Shown one piece after another: positions 1-6,224 of a DNA stretch of 9,148 nucleotides. The position numbers and the translations under genes were made by a program. The notes beneath the pieces are model-generated. The model did not search any database. It worked only from the letters and a program-made list of their open reading frames with translations, and was not told the origin of the DNA. Origin of the DNA: an uncultured Lachnospiraceae bacterium (lineage in GTDB: Bacteria > Bacillota > Clostridia > Lachnospirales > Lachnospiraceae); contig CACZQX010000040.1 in the NCBI GenBank assembly GCA_902783445.1, positions 1-9,148 of the forward strand, given 5' to 3'. Positions within the stretch are counted from its first letter, which is position 1. Each line of letters opens with the position of its first letter.

Positions 1-3000
1 AAATATGGTTGCGCCGCATCCGCATGAAAGGTCAATCTGCCTTTCATTTCCTTTATTAAATCCGGAATCTTTTCCACATTCACTTTTGCATTTTTATACA
101 TCTTTACAAGTATTTTATTCTTGTCTCCGGATATTTCGGTAATATATCTTTTTTTCGCTTCAGCTCTTATTAACGCCACTTCCATCAGGCTTTTTACCGC
201 TTTCGGCAAATCGCCGAACCTGTCCATAAGCTCATCTTGAATATCTTCATATTCTTCCATGGACTCAATGCAGGCTATCTTCTTATACATATCCAGTTTT
301 TGATGCTCGCTTTTTATATAAGTAGCCGGAATATAAGCGTCAAAAGGCATATCCACCACCGTTTCGTATTCCTCGCCGAGCTCGATTCCTTTAAGTTTTG
401 ATACGGCTTCGTTTAAAAGCTTGCAATACATATCATATCCCACAGCTTCCATATGTCCGCTTTGCTCGCTTCCCAGGATATTTCCCGCACCTCTGATTTC
501 CAGATCTCTTAAAGCGATTTTAAAGCCGCTTCCAAGATCCGTGTATTCTCTTATGGCTTGAAGACGCTTTTCCGCCACTTCTTTCAAAAGCTTGTTTCTT
601 CTATACATAAGGAATGCATAGGCCGTCCTGTTGGTTCGACCCACTCTTCCCCTTAGCTGATACAGCTGAGAAAGTCCGAAATTTTCCGCATCGTGGATAA
701 TAATGGTATTAACATTGGAAATATCGAGGCCCGTCTCTATAATACTTGTGGACACAAGTATATCTATCTCTCCGTTGATGAAGTCATACATTATGGCTTC
801 CAACTCTTTTTCGTTCATGCGTCCGTGAGCATAGGCAATGCGTGCGTCCGGAAGCATCTTTTCAAGCTTAACTTCCACATCCATAATGCCGTTTACTCTG
901 TTATAGACATAGTAAACCTGGCCGCCTCTTGCCATTTCTCTGTTGATGGCCTCTCTTATCATTTCTTCGTTATATTCCAAAACATAGGTCTGAATAGGCA
1001 CCCTGTCCACCGGCGCCTCTTCCAATATGCTCATGTCTCTGATTCCCGCAAGGCTCATATGAAGAGTTCTCGGAATCGGCGTCGCACTTAAGGTTAAAAC
1101 ATCCACGTTTTTTCTTAGCTGCTTTATTTTTTCTTTGTGTGTTACTCCGAATCGCTGCTCTTCATCGATTATTAAAAGTCCCAAATCCTTGAAATTTACA
1201 TCTTTTGACAAAAGTCTGTGAGTTCCCACAACAATATCCACTTGTCCGTTTTTCAAAGCCTCTACCGTCTTTTTTTGCTCCGCTTGAGTCTTGAATCTGG
1301 ACAAAAGCCCAACATTAACCGGATATTTTGATACCCTCTGCACCAATGTATTATAATGCTGTTGAGCCAGAATAGTTGTAGGCACCAAAAAAGCGACCTG
1401 CTTTCCGTCCTGCACGGCCTTGAAAGCAGCCCTTATAGCAATTTCCGTTTTTCCGTAGCCCACATCTCCGCAGATAAGCCTGTCCATAACTTTAGCGCTT
1501 TCCATATCGCGCTTTGTATCTTCGATAGCCTCCAATTGATCTTTTGTTTCTTCAAATTGGAATTGTTCTTCAAACTCCGTCTGCCAAACACTATCCTTTG
1601 AAAACTTATAACCCACCTGCATCTGTCTGACAGCATATAAACGCACCAAATCCGCCGCAACGTCTCCCACTGCGGCTTTTACTCTGGCTTTGGTATTTGA
1701 CCATTCTTTTGTGCCTAACTTGTTTAGTTTCGGCTTTTTGGCATTTACGCTTGCATATTTTTGAATTGCATCAAAACGGCTGACCGGTATAAATAAATTG
1801 CCGCCACCCGCATACTCTATCTTAATATAATCTTTTGCTATATTATCGCTTTCAACCTTTTCGATTCCGCGATAGATTCCGAGACCGTAGCTTTCATGCA
1901 CCACATAATCGCCTATGCTAAGTTCCGCAAAACTGTTAAGCTTGGTTCCCGAATATCTTCTTTTTTTCTTTGTCTTCTTCTTTTCGCCCCAAACATCGCT
2001 TTCGCTGATGACAACAAATTTTATAAGAGGATATTCAAAACCGTGACGAAGGCTGCCCAAGCGCACCAATACTTCGCCTTTGTTTTGCTCAATATCTTCT
2101 CTTTCGGAAAAATAGGCATTTATACCATCATCCATAAGGGCGTTTGCAATACGCTCCCCCCTTATTTTGGAATCTACTATCAGCACTACCTTAAAAGCAT
2201 TTTTTCTGTAATTTTTTAAATCCTTAAGCAAAAGCTCGTAGCTTCTGTTGTATGTATTAAGATTTTTTGCGCTGATGCTGAACTTTTCCGCCACTTTAAT
2301 GCCTTCGCATTTTTGATCCAAGGATGTAAATGCAATGGTCTTTGAAGAATTAAGTTTTTCGTAAAGTTTTGATTTATCTATTAAAAGTTTTTTCTGACCC
2401 GGAAGAATATAGCCTTTTTCCGCCCTGTTTTTGGCGCTTTCTTTATATTCCGCCTCGATTTCTTTTAGCCTGTCCTTAACTCTTGCGGGTTCGTCCACAA
2501 AAAACACCGCATTTTCGGCATCAAAATAATCCGCAAAAGAAACGGTTTCTTTGCAGAAATAATCTATAAAGCTGTCAATGGGAGCATTTGCCGGAGAATA
2601 TTCCAAAGTCTCCACAAATTCGTTCACTCCCTCTTTCAGTCTCTTTGCTTCCTCGTATTTTTCGTCTTTTTCAAACTTCTTGCAAGTCTTTTCAAGTTCC
2701 GAATTAATCTTATCTATACCCTCTTCAATTTCCGCTGCGGATAAAACAAATTCCGTTGCGGGATAGATGGTAATCTCCTCGAGATTTTCGATGGAGCGCT
2801 GACTTTCGGCATCAAAAGACTTCATTACATCTATTTCATCTCCCCAAAGATCGATTCTAAAAGGGGCTTCCTCACCGAAAGAAAAAATATCTATAATGCT
2901 GCCTCTGATACTGAATTGTCCGCACTTTTCAACCTGACTAACATTTTCGTATCCCAGTCTAACCAGCTTTTTCCTTAAAGCTTCGGTCTCGATAATGCTG

Positions 3001-3434
3001 TCCATCCCTATTTTAAAAACCGTGCCAAGCATTTTTTCCAAAGGAAAAACCTTATCCAGCAATGCCGGCGCTTCCGCTATAATCGTTATTTCCTCGTCCT
3101 CATTTAAAGCGGCGATTTCCTTAAGAAGATTAAGTCTTTGACCAAGTATGTAATTTCCGTGAATATCGGCACTGTAGAAAATAAGATCTTTTGCCGGATA
3201 GATAAAAACGTTCGAAGAATAAAACCTACAGTTTTCGTAGATTTCCTTTGCTTTTTGTTCACTGAAAGTAATAATGATTTTGTATTTAAAGCCTTGAGAT
3301 ATGCCATACAAAAAATGCTCCATCTGCGATGAAACGCAGCCTACAATTTGTAGCAGTTCATCTTTTTTTACCAGGCGTTCTTTTATGATATTAAATTCCG
3401 AAAGCTCCGAAAGGGGCTCAAACATTTCTTTCAT
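1..3434 (-). CDS. mfd: Mfd, transcription-repair coupling factor (C-terminal end cut off by window)
   Basis: Mfd is a DNA translocase that removes RNA polymerase stalled at lesions and recruits UvrA for nucleotide excision repair. I followed the reading frame from the ATG at 3434 to the left edge and met no stop, giving about 1,144 residues. The family is usually about 1,150-1,180, so only the extreme C-terminus is missing. The UvrB-like N-terminal module includes the FSIRGSIIDIF segment (about 174-184). A CarD-like polymerase-interacting domain begins near GDYVVHESYGLG (508-519). The RecG-like motor has Walker A GDVGYGKTE (656-664), the DEEQ box (757-760), SATPIPRT (783-790) and QLRGRVGR (926-933). 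The C-terminal TRCF domain follows and the sequence ends at DAAQPYF. The start lies 3 bp after the pth stop with only a weak GGA upstream, so translation is probably coupled to pth. An in-frame ATG three codons later is the alternative start. Confidence 0.97.
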   Translation of the reverse strand, partial: MKEMFEPLSELSEFNIIKERLVKKDELLQIVGCVSSQMEHFLYGISQGFKYKIIITFSEQKAKEIYENCRFYSSNVFIYPAKDLIFYSADIHGNYILGQRLNLLKEIAALNEDEEITIIAEAPALLDKVFPLEKMLGTVFKIGMDSIIETEALRKKLVRLGYENVSQVEKCGQFSIRGSIIDIFSFGEEAPFRIDLWGDEIDVMKSFDAESQRSIENLEEITIYPATEFVLSAAEIEEGIDKINSELEKTCKKFEKDEKYEEAKRLKEGVNEFVETLEYSPANAPIDSFIDYFCKETVSFADYFDAENAVFFVDEPARVKDRLKEIEAEYKESAKNRAEKGYILPGQKKLLIDKSKLYEKLNSSKTIAFTSLDQKCEGIKVAEKFSISAKNLNTYNRSYELLLKDLKNYRKNAFKVVLIVDSKIRGERIANALMDDGINAYFSEREDIEQNKGEVLVRLGSLRHGFEYPLIKFVVISESDVWGEKKKTKKKRRYSGTKLNSFAELSIGDYVVHESYGLGIYRGIEKVESDNIAKDYIKIEYAGGGNLFIPVSRFDAIQKYASVNAKKPKLNKLGTKEWSNTKARVKAAVGDVAADLVRLYAVRQMQVGYKFSKDSVWQTEFEEQFQFEETKDQLEAIEDTKRDMESAKVMDRLICGDVGYGKTEIAIRAAFKAVQDGKQVAFLVPTTILAQQHYNTLVQRVSKYPVNVGLLSRFKTQAEQKKTVEALKNGQVDIVVGTHRLLSKDVNFKDLGLLIIDEEQRFGVTHKEKIKQLRKNVDVLTLSATPIPRTLHMSLAGIRDMSILEEAPVDRVPIQTYVLEYNEEMIREAINREMARGGQVYYVYNRVNGIMDVEVKLEKMLPDARIAYAHGRMNEKELEAIMYDFINGEIDILVSTSIIETGLDISNVNTIIIHDAENFGLSQLYQLRGRVGRTNRTAYAFLMYRRNKLLKEVAEKRLQAIREYTDLGSGFKIALRDLEIRGAGNILGSEQSGHMEAVGYDMYCKLLNEAVSKLKGIELGEEYETVVDMPFDAYIPATYIKSEHQKLDMYKKIACIESMEEYEDIQDELMDRFGDLPKAVKSLMEVALIRAEAKKRYITEISGDKNKILVKMYKNAKVNVEKIPDLIKEMKGRLTFHADAAQPY

Positions 3435-3437
3435 AAT

Positions 3438-3998
3438 TTATCCGTTGTATTTGTTCATGGCAGCGTCCATACCCTCTGTAATAATGGTTTCTACGGCTTC
3501 CACTGCTCTATCGATTCCTTCGTCTACGAGTTTTCTTTCCCCGCGATTAAAATGACCCAACACATGGTTTACCATGTCATCGCCTTTTTTCTCTCCTATT
3601 CCGATACGAATTCTGTTAAATTCCTCATGACCCAAATGCGCAATAATGCTTTTTATTCCGTTGTGTCCCCCGGCACTGCCCTTAGGCCTGATTCTGAGTC
3701 TTCCTATGTCCAAAGAAACATCGTCATATATAATAATTACGTCCTTCTTTGAGTCTGCTTTATAATAATCCACAACGGCACGAACCGCCTCACCGCTTAA
3801 ATTCATAAATGTAATGGGTTTAACCAGCATAACCTTTTGCCCCGCTATGCTGCCTTTTCCGATCATTGCTTTGTGCTTTGCCTCGTTAACTTTTATTTTG
3901 TAAGTTTTCGCTATTTTATCTATAGTATCAAAGCCCACATTGTGCTTTGTTCCCGAATATTTCATGGTTGGATTGCCAAGACCGACAACAATATACAT
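3438..3998 (-). CDS. pth: Peptidyl-tRNA hydrolase
   Basis: Pth cleaves the ester bond of peptidyl-tRNAs that drop off the ribosome, recycling tRNA in the cytosol. From the ATG at 3998 it is 186 residues, the normal family length. Expected active-site residues are visible: Asn9 in VGLGNP, His19 in TKHNVGF (the catalytic His), Asn66 in FMNLSGEAV, Asp92 in YDD, and Asn113 in GGHNG. A Thr follows NP where Gly is common, which is a tolerated variation. An in-frame ATG at 4010 would add MEEK. I prefer 3998 because GGAGG lies between the two ATGs and family members normally begin with MYIVVGLGNP-like sequence. The gene sits 3 bp before mfd. The only DNA separating it from spoVG is a short gap with a terminator, so I infer it depends on readthrough or on a promoter inside spoVG. 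Confidence 0.96.
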   Translation of the reverse strand: MYIVVGLGNPTMKYSGTKHNVGFDTIDKIAKTYKIKVNEAKHKAMIGKGSIAGQKVMLVKPITFMNLSGEAVRAVVDYYKADSKKDVIIIYDDVSLDIGRLRIRPKGSAGGHNGIKSIIAHLGHEEFNRIRIGIGEKKGDDMVNHVLGHFNRGERKLVDEGIDRAVEAVETIITEGMDAAMNKYNG

Positions 3999-4003
3999 TT
4001 TTT

Positions 4004-4008
4004 CCTCC
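4004..4008 (-). promoter_or_regulatory. pth ribosome binding site that decides the start
   Basis: On the minus strand the sequence reads ATGGAGGAAAAAATG. The GGAGG lies 5 nt before the second ATG (3998) and overlaps the first ATG (4010). The first ATG has only a weak GGA ahead of it, so the second is the better start. Confidence 0.75.
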
Positions 4009-4029
4009 ATTATCCAAAAGAAAAGCTGT

Positions 4030-4057
4030 AAAAAAAGAGCATCTTTCGGTGCTCTTT
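4030..4057 (-). terminator. Intrinsic terminator overlapping the spoVG stop codon
   Basis: On the minus strand the arms AAAGAGCA and TGCTCTTT form a perfect 8-bp stem around an 8-nt loop (CCGAAAGA), and the arm runs into a tract of T residues. The first arm shares bases with the spoVG TAA. The T-tract ends only about 30 bp before the pth start at 3998. Confidence 0.85.
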
Positions 4058-4328
4058 AAACTTCGCTTTCTTCAGTTAAAGCCTTTTCGTATGCCTCAAT
4101 TATTGCTTTTTGAAGCTTATCTCTTGATTCCGATGTAATTGGATGTGCAACATCTCTGTATTCACCGTCGTTTGATTTTTTACTCGGCATCGCCACAAAA
4201 AGACCTTTTTCTCCCTCAATAACTTTTATGTCATGAACAACAAATTCGTTATCAAAAGCAACCGATACTACAGCTTTCATTTTGCTGTCTTTTGTCATTT
4301 TACGTACTCTAATGTCTGTAATTTGCAT
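4056..4328 (-). CDS. spoVG: SpoVG family regulatory protein
   Basis: This is a 90-residue protein of usual SpoVG length. The MQITDIRVRK opening, the central MKAVVSVAFDNEFVVHDIKVIEG-type core (about residues 17-40), LFVAMPSKK and YRDVAHPIT are all characteristic. In Bacillota, SpoVG affects asymmetric septation, sporulation, cell-envelope and virulence gene expression, and family members bind DNA or RNA. It occurs in non-sporulating species too, so it does not prove this organism makes spores. The start is supported by AAGGGAG about 7 nt upstream. The Glu-rich tail (EESEV) is typical. A promoter with an ideal extended -10 lies about 67 bp upstream. A strong terminator overlaps the stop codon, so most transcripts probably end there. 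Confidence 0.97.
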   Translation of the reverse strand: MQITDIRVRKMTKDSKMKAVVSVAFDNEFVVHDIKVIEGEKGLFVAMPSKKSNDGEYRDVAHPITSESRDKLQKAIIEAYEKALTEESEV

Positions 4329-4394
4329 AGTAAAACTCCCTTTCGTAATTTATACCCAAAAATACGCTTTTCAAAAACGCTTACCTTCTTTTTG

Positions 4395-4424
4395 ATTATA
4401 ACACACGCCATAGTGTGAAAACAA
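4395..4424 (-). promoter_or_regulatory. Probable vegetative sigma-factor promoter for spoVG
   Basis: On the minus strand TGTTATAAT is a perfect extended -10 (TATAAT at 4400-4395). A weak -35, TTGTTT (4424-4419), lies 18 nt upstream. I looked for a sigma-H type promoter, which drives spoVG in Bacillus, and did not see a convincing one. Confidence 0.65.
4402..4417. repeat. 16-bp palindrome between the spoVG -35 and -10
   Basis: CACAC and GTGTG form exact inverted arms around GCCATA. The element fills the spoVG promoter spacer and lies about 18 bp from the divergent murC -35. Its position suits an operator, but 5-bp arms are short and chance is possible. Confidence 0.4.
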
Positions 4425-4434
4425 GATATTTATA

Positions 4435-4463
4435 TTGACAAAAGAATTTTGTAGTATTAAACT
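4435..4463 (+). promoter_or_regulatory. Probable promoter for murC
   Basis: A perfect -35 TTGACA (4435-4440) is followed after 17 nt by TAAACT (4458-4463), a 4/6 match to the -10. A perfect TATAAT also lies at 4475-4480 but has no good -35 at normal spacing. Either would give a short leader to the ATG at 4510. Confidence 0.55.
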
Positions 4464-4509
4464 TTTCAAAGTTATATAATAATAAGAAATTAGTTTAAGG
4501 AAGTGCGTT

Positions 4510-5892
4510 ATGTACGAAATTAATATAAATAAATGCGGAAAAATCCATTTCATCGGCATCGGCGGTATAAGTATGAGCTCTCTTGCCCATATTCTTCTTA
4601 GTAAAGGGCGCAAAGTATCGGGCTCTGACGCCAAATCTTCTCCTCTTACAAAAGAGCTTGAAGGCATGGGTGCCGAGATTTTTTACGGTCAACGTTCAGA
4701 AAACATCAAAGATGATGTGGAAGCTGTGGTTTACACCGCTGCCATATCGGAAGATAACCCGGAACTAATGGAAGCAAGAAAAAGAAATCTTCCCCTTCTT
4801 TCAAGAGCTCAATTTTTAGGTCAGATAATGACTCATTACGATACGGCCATCGGTGTTTCCGGAACTCACGGAAAAACAACAACAACATCCATGATTTCCG
4901 AAATTCTTTTGCAGGCAAAAACAGACCCCACAATCTTGGTTGGCGGTATCTTAAATTCAATAGGCGGAAATTATCGCATAGGCTCAAGCGGAACATTTAT
5001 TACCGAGGCCTGTGAATATACAAACAGCTTTTTATCTTTTGCTCCGACAGTTGGAGTTATTTTAAACATAAGCGCGGATCATCTTGATTTTTTCAAGGAT
5101 CTTGATGATATTCGCCACAGTTTTAAGGAATACGCAAAGCTTATACCGGAAAAAGGAAGCCTTGTTATTAACCATGATATAGAAAATCTTTCATATATAA
5201 CAAATGATCTTTCTTGCAAGGTTATTACCTTTTCGACTTCTTGCAAAGAAGCTGATTACTACGCTGAAAATATCGAATTTAACGATATGGCTTGCGCTGA
5301 GTTTGACTTAATGAACAAAGGCAATAAGTTGGCCAAAATAAGCTTGAAGGTTCCGGGCATCTACAATGTGGGAAATGCTCTCGCGGCGGCTGCCACATGC
5401 CTTTCGCTGGATTTAAGCCTCGATGATATTTGCACAGGTCTCGAAAAATTCAGCGGTGCCGACAGACGTTTTCAAAAGAAAGGCGAAATCGGCGGTGTAA
5501 CAATTATTGATGACTACGCTCATCATCCGGACGAAATCAAAGCTACTCTTACGGCTGCAAAGAACTATCCTCATAAAACATTATGGTGTGTTTTTCAGCC
5601 TCATACATATTCAAGAACAAAAGCTTTGATGGATGAATTTGCCGAGGCTCTCGCTATGTCGGACAAAGTTGTGCTTGCAAGCATCTATGCCGCAAGAGAG
5701 ACGGATACCTTGGGTATTAGTTCGGTTGATTTGCAAAAGAAAATTCAAGCTCTGGGAAAAGAGGTTTACTATTTCCCGTCTTTTGATGAAATAGAATCTT
5801 TTTTACTTGAAAATTGTGCAAGCGGTGACTTGTTGATAACTATGGGTGCCGGGGATGTAGTAAAAATCGGCGAAAACCTGCTTGGAGATTAG
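4510..5892 (+). CDS. murC: UDP-N-acetylmuramate--L-alanine ligase (MurC)
   Basis: MurC uses ATP to join L-alanine to UDP-MurNAc, the first amino-acid addition in peptidoglycan precursor synthesis in the cytoplasm. The 460-residue length is typical. Visible motifs are the N-terminal nucleotide-binding FIGIGGISMSSLA (14-26), the ATP-binding P-loop GTHGKTTTT (118-126), TEACEYTNSFL (165-175), NISADHLD (186-193), DYAHHPDE (335-342), FQPHTYSRT (362-370) and the late GAGD (447-450). HHPDE and the HTYSRT region distinguish it from MurD, MurE and MurF. AAGGAAG sits 6 nt before the ATG. The gene is read alone: it is divergent from spoVG, and an intrinsic terminator follows about 110 bp after the stop. 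No other mur gene adjoins it. Confidence 0.98.
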   Translation: MYEININKCGKIHFIGIGGISMSSLAHILLSKGRKVSGSDAKSSPLTKELEGMGAEIFYGQRSENIKDDVEAVVYTAAISEDNPELMEARKRNLPLLSRAQFLGQIMTHYDTAIGVSGTHGKTTTTSMISEILLQAKTDPTILVGGILNSIGGNYRIGSSGTFITEACEYTNSFLSFAPTVGVILNISADHLDFFKDLDDIRHSFKEYAKLIPEKGSLVINHDIENLSYITNDLSCKVITFSTSCKEADYYAENIEFNDMACAEFDLMNKGNKLAKISLKVPGIYNVGNALAAAATCLSLDLSLDDICTGLEKFSGADRRFQKKGEIGGVTIIDDYAHHPDEIKATLTAAKNYPHKTLWCVFQPHTYSRTKALMDEFAEALAMSDKVVLASIYAARETDTLGISSVDLQKKIQALGKEVYYFPSFDEIESFLLENCASGDLLITMGAGDVVKIGENLLGD

Positions 5893-5910
5893 TTATCCAC
5901 AATATCCACA
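5893..5910 (+). promoter_or_regulatory. DnaA box cluster A (two abutting boxes)
   Basis: TTATCCACA at 5893-5901 matches the bacterial DnaA-box consensus exactly and begins at the base after the murC stop codon. ATATCCACA follows at once at 5902-5910 with one mismatch. Both have the same orientation, in a strict 9-bp register. Confidence 0.8.
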
Positions 5911-5941
5911 ATTTAAATTTTTGGATTATGTAAACATCTAA

Positions 5942-5979
5942 GGGGATTTTGTATTTTTTCGCCAAATCAAAAAATTCCC
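5942..5979. repeat. Imperfect AT-rich dyad between the DnaA box clusters
   Basis: GGGGATTTT (5942-5950) pairs with AAAATTCCC (5971-5979) except for one G-T position, around a 20-nt loop. No U-run follows on either strand, so it is not an obvious terminator. Its role is unknown and it could be incidental. Confidence 0.35.
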
Positions 5980-5998
5980 AAAATCAAACAAATAATAC

Positions 5999-6025
5999 CG
6001 GGGATTAATTTCCCCGATTTTTTTT
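5999..6025 (+). terminator. Intrinsic terminator of murC
   Basis: CGGGGA (5999-6004) and TCCCCG (6011-6016) form a perfect GC-rich stem around TTAATT. It is followed by A and eight T residues (6018-6025). The last two Ts are also the first two bases of a perfect DnaA box. Confidence 0.9.
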
Positions 6026-6050
6026 ATCCACATTATCCACAATATCCACA
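6024..6050 (+). promoter_or_regulatory. DnaA box cluster B (three abutting boxes)
   Basis: Two perfect TTATCCACA boxes (6024-6032 and 6033-6041) are followed by ATATCCACA (6042-6050, one mismatch). All three share one orientation, with no bases between them. The last two boxes repeat the box order of cluster A, as though the unit had been duplicated. Confidence 0.85.
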
Positions 6051-6116
6051 TTTAAACATTTTAAGCCCCTTTAAGGTTTCCATAAAAAATAGCTTGTTTC
6101 TAAAGCAGAATTGTTA

Positions 6117-6125
6117 TGTTAAAAT
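6117..6125 (+). promoter_or_regulatory. Possible upstream promoter (extended -10) for the DnaD-like operon
   Basis: TGTTAAAAT is a TG-extended -10 with a 5/6 hexamer. No good -35 lies at normal distance; TTGTTT at 6094-6099 is 20 nt away. This is a weak call. Confidence 0.3.
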
Positions 6126-6152
6126 ACAAAAAGCAATTAAGAACGAAAACAG

Positions 6153-6206
6153 ATGTGGTTTTGTTTTTTTTGGCTTAAAATGTGGTTTTGTATAATATGT
6201 GGTTTG
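6153..6206. repeat. Three direct copies of ATGTGGTTT(T)G around the operon -10
   Basis: Copies lie at 6153-6163, 6180-6190 and 6197-6206; the third has one T fewer. The complement of each keeps the CCACA core of the DnaA box but differs from TTATCCACA at three positions, so they are at best weak DnaA sites in the opposite orientation. They may instead be the operator of another regulator. Confidence 0.5.
6191..6196 (+). promoter_or_regulatory. Likely -10 element of the DnaD-like/helicase loader/prs operon
   Basis: TATAAT lies about 28 bp before the ATG at 6225. The -35 is poor: TTGGCT at 6170-6175 is the best match, with only a 15-nt spacer. A perfect -10 with a poor -35, sandwiched between repeats, suggests a regulated promoter. 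Confidence 0.5.
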
Positions 6207-6224
6207 TTCGGAGGTTTTTAAACA

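Larger units (their letters stand above)
5893..6224. other. Intergenic region with DnaA boxes, terminator and promoter signals
   Basis: This AT-rich, gene-free stretch lies between murC and the DnaD-like gene. In order it holds a tandem pair of DnaA boxes, a long imperfect AT-rich dyad, the murC terminator, a tandem triplet of DnaA boxes, and two possible -10 elements. The second -10 is framed by ATGTGGTTT(T)G repeats. I see no credible small gene or structured RNA class in it. Possible roles are a DnaA-controlled promoter region, a DnaA titration site or part of an origin. Confidence 0.8.

Noticed and set aside
692..700. Single near-match to a DnaA box on the minus strand (TTATCCACG)
   Set aside because: It is one isolated copy with a mismatch, inside conserved mfd coding sequence, and is expected by chance.
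693..1091. 132-codon plus-strand reading frame
   Set aside because: It is antisense to the motor region of mfd (GRVGR and helicase motifs) and resembles no family I recognise.
1896..2219. Plus-strand reading frame whose translation resembles a signal peptide (hydrophobic stretch ending in AFA)
   Set aside because: It lies wholly antisense to a continuous, motif-rich mfd frame and has no ribosome binding site I can see. It is a shadow of mfd codon usage.
3764..3773. Single near-match TAATCCACA
   Set aside because: It is an isolated one-mismatch site within pth coding sequence (Asp-Tyr-Tyr codons), with no neighbouring boxes.
4329..4400. Sigma-H promoter for spoVG
   Set aside because: I looked for the AGGA and GAAT elements at the right spacing and found no convincing pair, whereas a perfect extended -10 of the vegetative type is present.
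4371..4667. Minus-strand frame spanning the spoVG-murC spacer, hydrophobic in its second half
   Set aside because: It starts inside murC on the wrong strand, lacks a ribosome binding site, and crosses the promoters of both flanking genes.
5893..6050. CRISPR array or plasmid iterons
   Set aside because: The 9-bp units abut with no unique spacers, which excludes CRISPR. They match the DnaA box exactly, and the flanks are chromosomal housekeeping genes rather than plasmid rep genes.
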